From: Candidatus Binataceae bacterium
GTDB taxonomy: Bacteria; Desulfobacterota; Binatia; Binatales; Binataceae
Length of the DNA stretch: 64,000 nucleotides
Direction of reading: 5' to 3'
Assembly: GCA_035500095.1 (NCBI GenBank)
Contig: DATJXN010000005.1
Coordinates: 1-64,000, forward strand
Below the pieces are notes generated by a model that was not told the origin of the DNA, did not search any database, and saw only the letters and a program-made list of their open reading frames with translations. The position numbers were made by a program, and so were the translations under genes. Of this stretch, positions 8,298-22,966 are shown one piece after another (within the stretch, counting starts at the first letter, position 1; each line of letters starts with the position of its first letter).

Positions 8298-9338
8298 TTG
8301 CCGTGCGATACCGAATAGGCCTCAAACTCTGCAATCGCTCGGAAGCGTCGCCTTGAACTCATTAGACAAGTCGCGACTTGCCGGCGCCCGCCTCGGCCAC
8401 GATGGCGACGGCTCGCCCATGCCCGCTCATCGCCAGTTCCAGCACGCGCCTCAACTCGCCGAGCTCGCGCGCGCGGCCGACGAAGTGCGTGAGCCCGCGC
8501 CGCACCGCGAGCTCGAAGTGCGCGCGCAGCGGCCCCGCACGCACCACCTCGTACACTTCCACCGGCGCGTCGAGTCCCTTAATCGGGGTTGGCCCCAGCG
8601 CCCGAAACTCGAAGTAGCCCTCGCCCAGCCGGCGCGTGGCTTCGCTGGCCGCGATTGATCCGCTCGGCGCCGCCGTCTGCATTCGCGCGGCCAGATTCGT
8701 GACGTGGCCTATCGGCGTGTATTCGGTATGGCCGCCGGTCTCGATTGTCCGCACCACCACCTCGCCCGTATTGAGGCCCACCCGCGCTTCGACTGCAGGC
8801 TTGCCCTCACCCCGCAGCCGCTCGGCATAGCGCCGCAACTCCTCCTGCATCGCCAGCGCCGCATAAAGCGCGCGCTGCGGATGGTCCTCGTGCGCGACGG
8901 GTGCGCCGAACAGCGCGAAGATGCCGTCGCCGGTCGATTGCGCGACGTAGCCGCCGTACCGATGCACCGCCGCCATCATCAGATGGGATCGACGATCGCG
9001 CGCGCCTCTTCGGGGTCGAGATCGCGCTCCAGCTCGGTCGACCCCTTGATGTCGGCGAACAGCGCGGTCACGGTCTTGCGCTCGCCTTCAAGTGCGAGCG
9101 AAGGATCGGCTTGTTCCGGTGTGACCCGAATCCCTTGTGCAGTCTGACCAGCCGCGGAAGCTCTGGACGCGTCTGGAGAAACCGTGCCGACGAACGCCGC
9201 GCCGCAATCGCCACAGAAACTGGCGTCGAGCGGGTTGTCAGAGCCGCACTTCGGGCAGCGGGGAGTGAGCGCGCTACCGCACCGAACGCAGAACTTCTTG
9301 CCCGCGGCGTTCTCGAAGTTGCAGCTTGAGCAGCGCAT
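8280..9338 (-). pseudogene. Disrupted zinc-ribbon/class III adenylate cyclase/AAA ATPase gene
   Basis: The first frame (9338 to 8979) has double zinc ribbons (CSSC, CVRCG, CPKCG, CGDCG) and the start of a class III cyclase domain (TVTALFADIKGSTELE). It stops at IVDPI. The next frame resumes at MMAAVHRYGGYVAQSTGDGI, carries the rest of the cyclase and reaches a P-loop AEAGAGKSRLV at 8362. It is broken again by an extra base. A third frame gives EFKATLPSDCRV and a fourth EAYSVSHGKASAW, the normal continuation of this ATPase family. The gene is then lost at about 8280-8297, where channel sequence begins. At least three frameshifts plus truncation make this a dead gene. Confidence 0.8.
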
Positions 9339-9499
9339 AGGCGTCGGCTCGACTGAAACGAATGTCCCGCATCTTTTATCACGTCTGCGCTTCGAAAGGC
9401 ATTTGCCGGTTCAGGGGGCTCGCGAAGTGCCGGTCCCCTCTGAGGTTTGCCTTAAAGCTCGAGGAGAGGCGGGCCCAGGCTTCATGGCCGATTCTGCAG

Positions 9500-10642
9500 A
9501 TGCAGAGGCACGTGTGGTGGTTCAAGTTCCGCTTCGAGGGCCAGGTGATCCGTGAGTCGGCCAACACCAACTCAAAAACGCTTGCCCGAGACGCTGAGCG
9601 AGCGCGTAGACGCGAGCTTGAGACGGCGGTTAACCGGATTCACAAGCGCGAACGAATGCCGCTATTCTCGGTTGCGGCGCGCGAGTGGGTCAAGACGAAG
9701 GCGACGCTCGCTCCTAAGAGCGTTGAGCGCTTCGAGCATCACATCACTACGCTCTGCTGCGAATTTGGTGGACGGCTTGTCTGCGACCTCGGGCCTCAAG
9801 ATATCGCCGCACTTCAACGCAAGCGCACAGCGGAAGGCAAGGCAGGGCGCACGGTGAACTACGAGATTGGAGTGCTGCGCCAAATTCTCAAGTCGCGCGG
9901 ACTTTGGGGCTCGCTCTCTGACCGCGTGAAATCGCTTCGTGAGCGTCATGACGCTGGCCGCTCGATACGGCGAGAAGACGAAGTTAAACTCATGCATGCG
10001 ATCTCTGCCTGCCGCTCGCTCGCTATGTTGCCTGTGTTTATCCTGGCAATTGACACCGGTCTGCGTGCCTCTGAAGTCCGCTCTCTCCGTCGCAAAGACT
10101 TGTCACTCGAATGGCGCGACGGTGTGATCGTTGCAGGATCGCTGACCGTCCCAAGGTCTAAGACCGAAGCTGGGACTGGCCGCATGGTCCCACTCACGCG
10201 GCGCGTCTGTGCCGCTCTTACGCTTTGGCTTGCGCGCTTCCCGGAAGCGACGCAGGACAGTTTTGTATTCCCGCGCCATAAGGTCGGCCTAGGCGGGAAG
10301 GATCGAACTGCTCGGATTTGGGACGTGCAACTCGACAAGCCGATTGGAGAGTGGAAGAAAACCTGGGAGCGAGTGCGTCGGCTCGCCGCTGTCGATTACC
10401 GATGGCATGATCTCAGACACACATTCATCACGCGGTTAGCCGAGAATCCCAATGTCAGTGAAGAAACAATTCGAGCGCTCGCAGGGCACGTGAGTCGGAG
10501 GATGCTGGAGCGGTATAGCCATATACGGACTCGCGCAAAGGAAGAAGCAATTAGAACGCTTGAACCCCTCGAAATTCAGGCTGATGGGGCACAAAATTGG
10601 GCACAGTCATCGGAAATCGAGAATCAAACCCTTGCTAACTAG
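9500..10642 (+). CDS. Tyrosine recombinase/phage-type integrase
   Basis: A site-specific recombinase with an N-terminal arm-binding/core-binding part (WWFKFRFEGQVIRESANT, then a SAM-like helical domain). Its catalytic domain shows the tyrosine-recombinase set: Arg in DTGLRASEVRSL, HxxR in WHDLRHTF, His in AGHVSRR and the nucleophile Tyr in MLERYSHI. The ATG at 9500 is chosen because homologous sequence starts there; the frame is open back to an ATG at 9362, whose extra 46 residues look non-coding. The gene points at and ends ten bases before the 3' end of tRNA-Val, the normal arrangement for an integrase that targets a tRNA gene. It looks intact. Confidence 0.85.
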   Translation: MQRHVWWFKFRFEGQVIRESANTNSKTLARDAERARRRELETAVNRIHKRERMPLFSVAAREWVKTKATLAPKSVERFEHHITTLCCEFGGRLVCDLGPQDIAALQRKRTAEGKAGRTVNYEIGVLRQILKSRGLWGSLSDRVKSLRERHDAGRSIRREDEVKLMHAISACRSLAMLPVFILAIDTGLRASEVRSLRRKDLSLEWRDGVIVAGSLTVPRSKTEAGTGRMVPLTRRVCAALTLWLARFPEATQDSFVFPRHKVGLGGKDRTARIWDVQLDKPIGEWKKTWERVRRLAAVDYRWHDLRHTFITRLAENPNVSEETIRALAGHVSRRMLERYSHIRTRAKEEAIRTLEPLEIQADGAQNWAQSSEIENQTLAN

Positions 10643-10652
10643 CTGATTTCAT

Positions 10653-10727
10653 TGGTGGGCGGTGCAGGTTTCGAACCTGCGACCCTCGGCTTGTAAGGCC
10701 GATGCTCTACCGCTGAGCTAACCGCCC
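10653..10727 (-). tRNA. tRNA-Val (anticodon TAC)
   Basis: The minus strand folds as a complete cloverleaf: acceptor GGGCGGT/ACCGCCC, D-arm GCTC...GAGC, anticodon stem TCGGC/GCCGA with loop CTTACAA (anticodon TAC, valine) and T-arm GCAGG-TTTCGAA-CCTGC. Length is 75 bases including an encoded CCA tail (72 without). It lies downstream of hup on the same strand and its 3' end faces the integrase gene. Confidence 0.96.
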
Positions 10728-10741
10728 TCGCAGACAAGCGA

Positions 10742-10768
10742 ACGCCGCGCCCGGCGCGGGCGCGGCGT
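10742..10768 (-). terminator. GC-rich hairpin between hup and tRNA-Val
   Basis: Perfect 11-base arms (ACGCCGCGCCC and GGGCGCGGCGT) enclose a five-base loop, 35 bases downstream of the hup stop codon. There is no T-tract on either side, so it is a terminator or RNA-processing candidate rather than a classic intrinsic terminator. Confidence 0.5.
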
Positions 10769-10803
10769 CTGCCGCCACTATCGCTTCGCCGCGCGCCGCG
10801 GGC

Positions 10804-11121
10804 TCAGGCCGACGGCGCGCTCGGCTGCGAGCCGCCGTCCGGAGCGGCGTCGTTGAGCGAGTCCTTCAGCTGCTTGCCCGCGCGAAACTTGGCCGAGCGG
10901 CTCGCCGAAATCTGGATCGCCTCGCCGGTCTTCGGATTGCGCCCGGTGCGAGAGGCCCGCTCCGATACCGAAAACGTCCCGAAGCCCGAGATGTTCACCC
11001 GCTCGCCCTGCTTAAGCGCGGCGACGATGTCGTCGAGCAGGACATTGATCGCTTTCTCGGCTTCAGCCTTGTTGAGGTTGAGCTTGTTGGCCAGTCCCTC
11101 GATTAGTTCGGCCTTTGTCAT
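10804..11121 (-). CDS. hup: DNA-binding protein HU
   Basis: A 105-residue histone-like protein that bends and compacts DNA as a dimer. The sequence is typical HU beta: N-terminal KAELIEGLANK, the GFGTFSVSERASRTGRNPKTG beta-arm segment and a following basic stretch. It is about 15 residues longer than the usual 90 because of a Pro/Ser/Gly-rich C-terminal tail (from about residue 91). It is the last gene of the tig-clpP-clpX-lon-hup series, the same order as in many proteobacteria, and is separated from lon by 118 bases, so it probably has its own promoter. Confidence 0.95.
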   Translation of the reverse strand: MTKAELIEGLANKLNLNKAEAEKAINVLLDDIVAALKQGERVNISGFGTFSVSERASRTGRNPKTGEAIQISASRSAKFRAGKQLKDSLNDAAPDGGSQPSAPSA

Positions 11122-11239
11122 TTATCCGTCCCGTTCCCCGTGACACCTGGATTTGCCTGATTAAAGCTGCGCGCCGGCGCGATGCGCCCCGCGCGCGGCA
11201 ATCTACCTTGTATTATTCCGGCCGCGTTTCGCCAAGCCC

Positions 11240-13735
<2,496 letters not shown>

Positions 13736-13757
13736 CGGTTATCTATTCCCGGGATGT

Positions 13758-15008
<1,251 letters not shown>

Positions 15009-15027
15009 TAATGCCTCCCGCCGCCCT

Positions 15028-15624
15028 TCACTTGGAGGATCCCCGCCTAACGATTACCTCATCGATCAGTCCGTATTCAACCGCCTGCTCGGGTGACATG
15101 AACAGGTCGCGATCGGTGTCCTTCTCGATGCGGGCGAGCTTTTGCCCGGTGTGGCGAACGAAGATGTTGTTGATCTCCTCGCGCATGCGCAAAATCTCGC
15201 GCGCCTGGATGTCGAGGTCGACCGCCTGCCCCTGCGCACCGCCGAGCGGCTGATGCAGCATGACCCGGGAGTGCGGCAGCGCGTAGCGCCGCCCCTTCTG
15301 CCCCGCCGTCAGCAGCACCGCGCCCATGCTCGCCGCCTGCCCGAGGCAGAGCGTCGAGACCGGCGGCTTGATGAACAGCATCGTGTCGTAGATCGCCAGC
15401 CCCGCGGTGACCGATCCGCCCGGAGAGTTGATGTAGAAGCTGATCTCCTTTTCAGGATCCTCGGACTCGAGGAACAGGAACTGCGCGGTGATCAGGTTGG
15501 CGACGTCGTCGTTGACCTCGGTGCCGAGGAAAACGATGCGGTCCTTGAGCAGGCGAGAGTAGATGTCGTAGGAGCGTTCGCCGCGCCCGGTCTGTTCGAC
15601 GACGATCGGAACCAGACTGCTCAT
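15028..15624 (-). CDS. clpP: ATP-dependent Clp protease proteolytic subunit ClpP
   Basis: A 198-residue serine protease forming the tetradecameric barrel of ClpXP. The catalytic serine is in GQAASMGA, the histidine in [11 protein letters not shown] and the aspartate in [10 protein letters not shown]. The Gly-rich SPGGSVTAG loop is present. The frame is open upstream to 15879, but the conserved N terminus ([20 protein letters not shown]) begins three residues after the ATG at 15624, so that start is used. Between trigger factor and clpX in the usual order. Confidence 0.95.
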   Translation of the reverse strand: MSSLVPIVVEQTGRGERSYDIYSRLLKDRIVFLGTEVNDDVANLITAQFLFLESEDPEKEISFYINSPGGSVTAGLAIYDTMLFIKPPVSTLCLGQAASMGAVLLTAGQKGRRYALPHSRVMLHQPLGGAQGQAVDLDIQAREILRMREEINNIFVRHTGQKLARIEKDTDRDLFMSPEQAVEYGLIDEVIVRRGSSK

Positions 15625-15733
15625 AGAACCCCGGCCTGGAGCGACCGGTGATAATTTATCCGTGCAGGCACTCCAGTAAAATTCTATCCAGTTTGGGATA
15701 GCGCGGCAACCTGAAATCTGCCGCGTGCGGCCA

Positions 15734-17053
15734 TCACTGCGTGTCGGCGGGCGGCTCGCTCGCCGCCTCTGCGCTCTCGGACTGCGCGCGCTCGAGCAGG
15801 ACGTCGAGCGTCTTCTCGCGGCGCATCGATTGCTTGAGCTGCGCGCGATGCTCTTCGCTGCGGTAGTGCTCGGCCACATGATCGCGCTCGCGCCCGGCGC
15901 TGCGAGTCACGATATGCGCCACGCGCGCGGCGAGTTCGTCGTCGCTCACCTCGATTTTTTCCTGCTCGGCAATCGCGTCGACGATGAGCGAGCTAAGCGC
16001 GCGCTTGCGGGCGCGCGTGCGGATCTCGTCGGCGCTGTTGCCCACCCGTTCGGCCGCGGCCTCGCGCGACATTCCCGCGGCCACCAGCGCGCTCGCCATC
16101 TCGGACTCCATCAGCTCGCGCTCGCGATCGTCGAGCGACTGCGGCACCTCGATCGGATTGCGCTCGATCACGAGGTCGAGCAGGCCCTGGCGCGCGCGCA
16201 TGTCGGCCTCCTCGCGCGCGCGCTGCATCAGCTGCTCGCGCACCTTCTCGCGTAGCTCGTCGAGCGAGGCGAGGTCGCCGAGATCCTTGGCGAATTCGTC
16301 GTCGAGCGCGGGCAGCACCCGGGTATAGATTTCCTTGACCGCGGCGCGCCACTCGACGCCCTTGCCGGCGAGATCCTTCTCGGCGTAATCGGCGGGATAG
16401 CTCCGCGTCGCGCTTGCCGGATGGCCAACCTCCGCGCCCGCCAGCAACTCGTCGAGCCCGTGCGCCAGGCGGTCGGGAGAAACCTCGACGATGCGCTGGC
16501 CGAGCTTGGCGCCCTCGAACGGCTTGCCGTCGACGAAGCCTTCTATTTCGGCGAGCACGAGGTCGCCGCGCTCGACCCGGGTGCGATCCTCGATCTTCTT
16601 GAGCGTGGCCGAGCGCTCGCGCAGATCCTCGAGCGCCTTCTGCAGCTGTTCGTCGCTGACCTCGACCAGGGAGCGCGGCACGCGCAGCCCCTGGTAGTCG
16701 CGCACCACGATCTCGGGGCGCAGATCGAAAGTCGCGCTGAAGCGCAGCGCCTTGGCGAGGTCGCTTTCCTCGGTGACGATCTCGGGCGGCAGCAGGGGCT
16801 TGAGGTTCTGTTCCTCCAGCGCCTTGTCGGTGTATTCCTTGATCAGCTTCTGCACGATCTCGCCGCGGACCCGGTCGCCGAATAGCCGCTCGAGCATCGT
16901 GCGCGGGGCGCGCCCGGGGCGGAAGCCCTTGAGCACCACGTTGCGGCGCAAATCGTTGTAGGCGCGGTCGAGTTCGGTCTTGATCTCGGCCGGTTCGAGT
17001 TCGATGGTCAGTTTGCGCCGAAGCGCCGAAGGGCTCTCAAGATTGACATTCAT
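15734..17053 (-). CDS. tig: Trigger factor
   Basis: A 439-residue ribosome-associated chaperone and peptidyl-prolyl isomerase. The N-terminal ribosome-binding domain includes the signature-like [17 protein letters not shown], which docks on L23. A central FKBP-type domain (about 150-240, [17 protein letters not shown]) and a long helical C-terminal arm follow, and the tail is Glu/Ala-rich. First gene of the tig-clpP-clpX-lon-hup series, with 109 bases to the clpP start. Its 5' flank is shared with the divergent H+-pyrophosphatase gene. Confidence 0.95.
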   Translation of the reverse strand: MNVNLESPSALRRKLTIELEPAEIKTELDRAYNDLRRNVVLKGFRPGRAPRTMLERLFGDRVRGEIVQKLIKEYTDKALEEQNLKPLLPPEIVTEESDLAKALRFSATFDLRPEIVVRDYQGLRVPRSLVEVSDEQLQKALEDLRERSATLKKIEDRTRVERGDLVLAEIEGFVDGKPFEGAKLGQRIVEVSPDRLAHGLDELLAGAEVGHPASATRSYPADYAEKDLAGKGVEWRAAVKEIYTRVLPALDDEFAKDLGDLASLDELREKVREQLMQRAREEADMRARQGLLDLVIERNPIEVPQSLDDRERELMESEMASALVAAGMSREAAAERVGNSADEIRTRARKRALSSLIVDAIAEQEKIEVSDDELAARVAHIVTRSAGRERDHVAEHYRSEEHRAQLKQSMRREKTLDVLLERAQSESAEAASEPPADTQ

Positions 17054-17424
17054 AGTTGGTGGAATGATCAGCTAAACACACCAGCCACGGGGCGATCAAT
17101 CCGCGCGTCCAAAGAAGCTGTGCAAAGACGCGCGCGCTTTTGCACACACGCCGAATGCGCGGCGGTGATTCGTGCCGGTGATTCGTGTCCGGGGCGACGG
17201 ATTTTCCCCGGCTCGCGGATCGTTATTACGGAGGTTTTTTTTCCTCCCTTGGGGCACGGCGCGACGGCTGGACACAGAGCCGGCGAATCCCTAGACTTCA
17301 TCGGTTGATCCAAGTAACTAAGCGCCGTAGACCGCAACGCTCGCGCGGTACAGCTATTGGGGGCCGGCCGATGACCGGCGCGGCGGCGCTGTAAGCGTCA
17401 GATTTTCAGGAGACCCAGACACAG
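17054..17424. promoter_or_regulatory. Divergent intergenic region between tig and hppA
   Basis: A 371-base gap separates two divergently transcribed housekeeping genes, so promoters for both must lie here. An AT-rich patch (GGAGGTTTTTTTTCC near 17230) stands out in a GC-rich background. TCAGGAGACCC gives a good ribosome-binding site before the hppA ATG. I cannot assign -35/-10 boxes with confidence. No gene is seen. Confidence 0.45.
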
Positions 17425-19701
<2,277 letters not shown>

Positions 19702-19723
19702 AACAAGGCCGCACTTACGACAA

Positions 19724-19758
19724 AAGGCCGGGCGCAATCGTCGCCCGGCCTTTTTTTT
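19724..19758 (+). terminator. Intrinsic terminator of hppA
   Basis: A strong GC-rich hairpin (AAGGCCGGGCG ... CGCCCGGCC with a short loop) followed by eight T residues, about 25 bases after the hppA stop codon. Textbook rho-independent terminator. Confidence 0.92.
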
Positions 19759-19902
19759 GCCGCTCCCCTGGGATGCGGCCCACGGCGCGATTTCGATCGG
19801 CGCCGGGCTTTCGCGCCGGCACTTTGTGCGCGCCACGCCGTCGCGTTAGGTTGGTCTCGCAGCTTTCAGAAGCTCCTCGCATCGCAAGGGAGATCTCCAT
19901 CG

Positions 19903-20775
19903 ATGGAAATCGCGTGGATAGGAACCGGAATCATGGGCGCGCCGATGGCGCGCAACCTGATGCGCGCGGGCCATCGCCTGCGGCTGCACAACCGTACGGC
20001 CAAAAGAGCCGTCGCGCTTGCCGCGGAAGGCTCCGAAGTGACCGTCGCGGCCGACCCGGCCACCGCGGCCGGCGGCGCCGAAGCCGTGTTCATCATGGTG
20101 CCCGACACGCCCGAAGTCGAAAGCGTAGTCGCGCGGATCGAACCCGCGCTGCACAAGGGTCAAATGGTGATCGATATGAGCACCGTCGCGCCCGCCGCCG
20201 AACGCGCGATCGCCGGGCGTCTCGCCCGCGCCGGAGTGGACTATCTCGACGCCCCGGTTTCGGGCGGCGAGAGCGGCGCAATCGACGGGACGCTGACGAT
20301 CATGGTGGGCGGCGCCGAGCCGGCCTACATGCGGGCGCTTCCGTTGTTCGAGAAGCTGGGGCGGCGCGTTACGCACATGGGCGGCGCGGGCGCGGGTCAG
20401 ATGACCAAGCTCGCCAATCAGGTGGCGGTTGCGCTGACCCTCGAAGCAGCGGCAGAAGCGCTCGCGCTCGCGGAGAGCGGCGGGCTGGATCGCGCGCGCG
20501 TGCTCGAGGCGATCGGCGCAGGCGCCGCCGGCTCATGGCAGCTCGCCAATCTCGGCCCGAAGATAATCGCGCACGACTGGCGTCCCGGCTTCTTCATAAA
20601 GCTTATCCGCAAGGACCTGCGCCTGGTCTCCGACGCCGCGCGCGAGGGCGGCCTCGCGCTGCCGGGCCTTTCGTTGATGCAATCGATGTTCAACGCGGCG
20701 GCCGCGCTGGGCCACGACCTCGATGGCACGCAGGCGGTCGCTGCTGCGCTCGACCGTCTGGCCCGCTTGAAGTGA
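19903..20775 (+). CDS. NAD(P)-dependent beta-hydroxyacid dehydrogenase
   Basis: A 290-residue member of the 3-hydroxyisobutyrate dehydrogenase/tartronate-semialdehyde reductase family. It has an N-terminal Rossmann fold (IAWIGTGIMGAPMARNLMRA), the substrate-binding DAPVSGGESGA motif and the catalytic lysine in GQMTKLANQ. The C-terminal all-helical domain is complete. Substrate within the family (3-hydroxyisobutyrate, 2-hydroxy-3-oxopropionate, glyoxylate or succinic semialdehyde) cannot be fixed. It starts 145 bases after the hppA terminator and is its own unit; the ATG at 19903 gives the exact N terminus of the Rossmann fold. Confidence 0.9.
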   Translation: MEIAWIGTGIMGAPMARNLMRAGHRLRLHNRTAKRAVALAAEGSEVTVAADPATAAGGAEAVFIMVPDTPEVESVVARIEPALHKGQMVIDMSTVAPAAERAIAGRLARAGVDYLDAPVSGGESGAIDGTLTIMVGGAEPAYMRALPLFEKLGRRVTHMGGAGAGQMTKLANQVAVALTLEAAAEALALAESGGLDRARVLEAIGAGAAGSWQLANLGPKIIAHDWRPGFFIKLIRKDLRLVSDAAREGGLALPGLSLMQSMFNAAAALGHDLDGTQAVAAALDRLARLK

Positions 20776-20812
20776 CGCGCGAACGAAGACCTTCAGTGCC
20801 GCGCAAACCTGA

Positions 20813-20953
20813 TCATACGAGGGGGATCTCGATCTGGGCAGGTGACGTAACCGGCTCGCCAAGCCGGACGTTTGGCCGAGGGTTGGCGACTGCCATCAGG
20901 TTGAAGGCCAGTCCGAACAGGACACCGCAGAGCAAGACGATCGAGTTTCGCAT
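20813..20953 (-). CDS. Hypothetical small secreted or membrane peptide
   Basis: A 46-codon frame on the minus strand starts with a signal-like segment, MRNSIVLLCGVLFGLAFNLM followed by AVANP, then a short polar tail. A weak AGGCGG precedes the ATG at 20953; the frame is open further upstream to 21019, but the hydrophobic start argues for the shorter form. No family recognised. Could be a small exported peptide or a spurious frame. Confidence 0.35.
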   Translation of the reverse strand: MRNSIVLLCGVLFGLAFNLMAVANPRPNVRLGEPVTSPAQIEIPLV

Positions 20954-21305
20954 AATCCGCCTAACCGGTTGGAGGGTCTGAAGTAACCGTCGTAAAGCGA
21001 GCTGAACCGAAAGCCGCATTCATCCTTTGGCAGGCTATGACTTGCTATTTAAATCTATAAAAAATTATTGATCCGATTGCAAGAGAAAACGAGGTTGCGT
21101 CCGACGAAAGGCACTTCAGGACTTGTGTAGACACGTTAAAAATCTAAAAATGGTGTCAGGGCGGACGCCAAGAAAAATCGCTAGAAGGTCTGACGGACAG
21201 AAGGTCTCAGGAATGTGATTTGAGGTTGTTAGCGGGGCTGTCGACAGTCGCAGTGCTGTCGAGGTAGACGGTGCCGGGGGGGGTGCCTCGCTACCAAATG
21301 GTCAG
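20954..21305. other. AT-rich intergenic stretch
   Basis: Contains a markedly AT-rich patch (around 21040-21085) in an otherwise GC-rich region. No gene, RNA or clear repeat is seen. It may hold promoters for the small genes on either side. Confidence 0.4.
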
Positions 21306-21668
21306 ATGCGGCGCAGGCATATCGTTCCAGGGTCGGTGAAGATCTTCGGTCTCCCGAACACCAGCAGCCACTTCGGGATTCAGGACAACGGCAACGGCCA
21401 GATGTGGTCTGAAACCAGGCACGTCGGCAAAATCAACTATTGGACCGGCGATGTAGTCCTCAAGCAGGAGTACGTTCCGAAAACTCGCATGTTCGACGGA
21501 TTGTTCGGCCTGCTCGGGTTCAAGAATCCCGAGGAACAGATCAGCATGGAATTCGAGTGCGAGTACAAGGTGTCGCTGCTGGACCTTCGGCCCGTGAGAG
21601 AGTCGCAGACGACGGGTTTGACTTTGACCGGCGACCTGACCATGACCGGAACTCGCCGCAAAAAATAG
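21306..21668 (+). CDS. Hypothetical protein
   Basis: A 120-codon frame whose product looks protein-like (for example NGQMWSETRHVGKINYWTGD and a hydrophobic-charged alternation suggesting beta strands) but matches no family I know. No signal peptide or membrane helix. The start is uncertain; the ATG at 21306 has no strong ribosome-binding site. It sits among short genes between core genes. Confidence 0.5.
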   Translation: MRRRHIVPGSVKIFGLPNTSSHFGIQDNGNGQMWSETRHVGKINYWTGDVVLKQEYVPKTRMFDGLFGLLGFKNPEEQISMEFECEYKVSLLDLRPVRESQTTGLTLTGDLTMTGTRRKK

Positions 21669-21748
21669 CTGCGTCCCTTACTCCTCCCAAACCAGTTTCA
21701 TACCGCGCCACGAGGCGGGAGTGGCGGTTGCGCTAAGGAATCTCGGCT

Positions 21749-21955
21749 CTACTTGGCGCCAAGCAAACTGGTATTCAGAATCTGGACGCCGCTGCGGCCG
21801 GACTCTTCCGCCCAATCCTGGCTGTCCGCGCATTTCCAATGGCCGTCCAAGAGGATCCAGCGACGCATAAGCACGTCGAGCCCGGAACCCCAGTTGTCCA
21901 GGGCGATGCTGAACTTGCTGCCTGTTCGGGTTTGTAACTCGACGATCTGCCGCAT
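21749..21955 (-). CDS. Hypothetical small protein
   Basis: A 68-codon frame beginning MRQIVELQTRTGSKFSIALD and containing a Trp-rich segment (DNWGSGLDVLMRRWILLDGH). The ATG at 21955 is preceded by AGAGGTGACGCT, a good ribosome-binding site at normal spacing, which supports a real gene. No family is recognised. An AT-rich putative promoter lies just upstream (about 21960-22020). Confidence 0.5.
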   Translation of the reverse strand: MRQIVELQTRTGSKFSIALDNWGSGLDVLMRRWILLDGHWKCADSQDWAEESGRSGVQILNTSLLGAK

Positions 21956-22149
21956 AGCGTCACCTCTGATATCCTATCAGCAGTTTGTTTATGATATTTT
22001 AATTTATATTAAGCAATATTTAGCTTTGACGTCCTCAAATCCTCCAATCTTTGCTGTCTTTCTCTCCCAGGGCATTCTTCGCCGGTTTGCCAGAACTCGC
22101 CGATCCGTGGGATATGTCCGCAGGCGACCGCCAATCGACGAGGAGCTTT

Positions 22150-22953
22150 ATGGCAAACGAACATCTGCTGGCCGAACGCCGCGACGGCGTGCTCAGCCTG
22201 ACGCTCAATCAGCCCGACAAGCTCAACGCGCTCAGCGACCAGATGATCGCTGGGTTGCTCGACGAACTCGGCCGCGCGGCTCACGACGCCGAGGTACGAT
22301 GCGTCGTCGTGAGCGGTGCGGGACGCGGGTTCTGCTCCGGCGGCGACGTGAGCCGGATGCGCGAGCGCAACGAGGGTGACGGCCCCGGCCTCACGGTGGA
22401 ACAGCGGATGGCGAGTTTGCGTCGTGCCGAGGAGGTGAGCCTGATGCTGCACGAACTGCCGAAGCCGACGATCGCGGCGATTAACGGGGCGGCGGCCGGC
22501 GCGGGGCTCAGCGTCGCGCTCGCGTGCGACCTGCGCATCGCCGCCGATTCGGCGCGGCTTGTAACCGCCTTCGCCCGCGTGGGGTTTTCCGGCGACTTCG
22601 GCGGCACCTGGCTGATGACGCGGCTGGTCGGCCCCGCGCGCGCCAAGGAATTCTACTTTCTCGCCGATCCGATCGATGCGAATCAGGCGCTTGCGCTGGG
22701 GCTGGTCAATCGCGTGGTGCCGGCGGCGTCGCTGATGGTTGAAGCCGCGGTGCTGGCCAACCGGCTCGCCTCGGGCCCCGCGATCGCCTACGGCTACATG
22801 AAAGCCAACATCAACGCCGCGCTAACGGCCGACTTGCGCACGCTGCTCGATCGCGAGGCGGTCGGCCAGACGCTTACCGGACGCACCGAAGATCACCGGG
22901 AAGCGGTCAAGGCGTTTCTGGAAAAGCGCCAGCCCACCTTTAAGGGGCGCTAG
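22150..22953 (+). CDS. Enoyl-CoA hydratase/isomerase family protein
   Basis: A 267-residue crotonase-fold enzyme. The oxyanion-hole motifs are present: SGAGRGFCSGGD and NGAAAGAGLSVALACDLRIA, with FSGDFGGTWLMTRLVG covering the catalytic-glutamate region. In that region a Gly-Asp-Phe-Gly-Gly sequence replaces the usual Glu-containing one, so isomerase/hydratase activity is not certain. The ATG at 22150 follows GACGAGGAGC and matches the family N terminus; the open frame extends back to 22051. It ends 13 bases before the nitronate monooxygenase gene, so the two are probably one operon, used in acyl-CoA breakdown. Confidence 0.9.
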   Translation: MANEHLLAERRDGVLSLTLNQPDKLNALSDQMIAGLLDELGRAAHDAEVRCVVVSGAGRGFCSGGDVSRMRERNEGDGPGLTVEQRMASLRRAEEVSLMLHELPKPTIAAINGAAAGAGLSVALACDLRIAADSARLVTAFARVGFSGDFGGTWLMTRLVGPARAKEFYFLADPIDANQALALGLVNRVVPAASLMVEAAVLANRLASGPAIAYGYMKANINAALTADLRTLLDREAVGQTLTGRTEDHREAVKAFLEKRQPTFKGR

Positions 22954-22966
22954 GGAGGCGCACGCC

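Noticed and set aside
19773-20981. 402-codon plus-strand frame overlapping the beta-hydroxyacid dehydrogenase gene
   Set aside because: Arg-rich shadow of a clear gene in another frame; no recognised motif.
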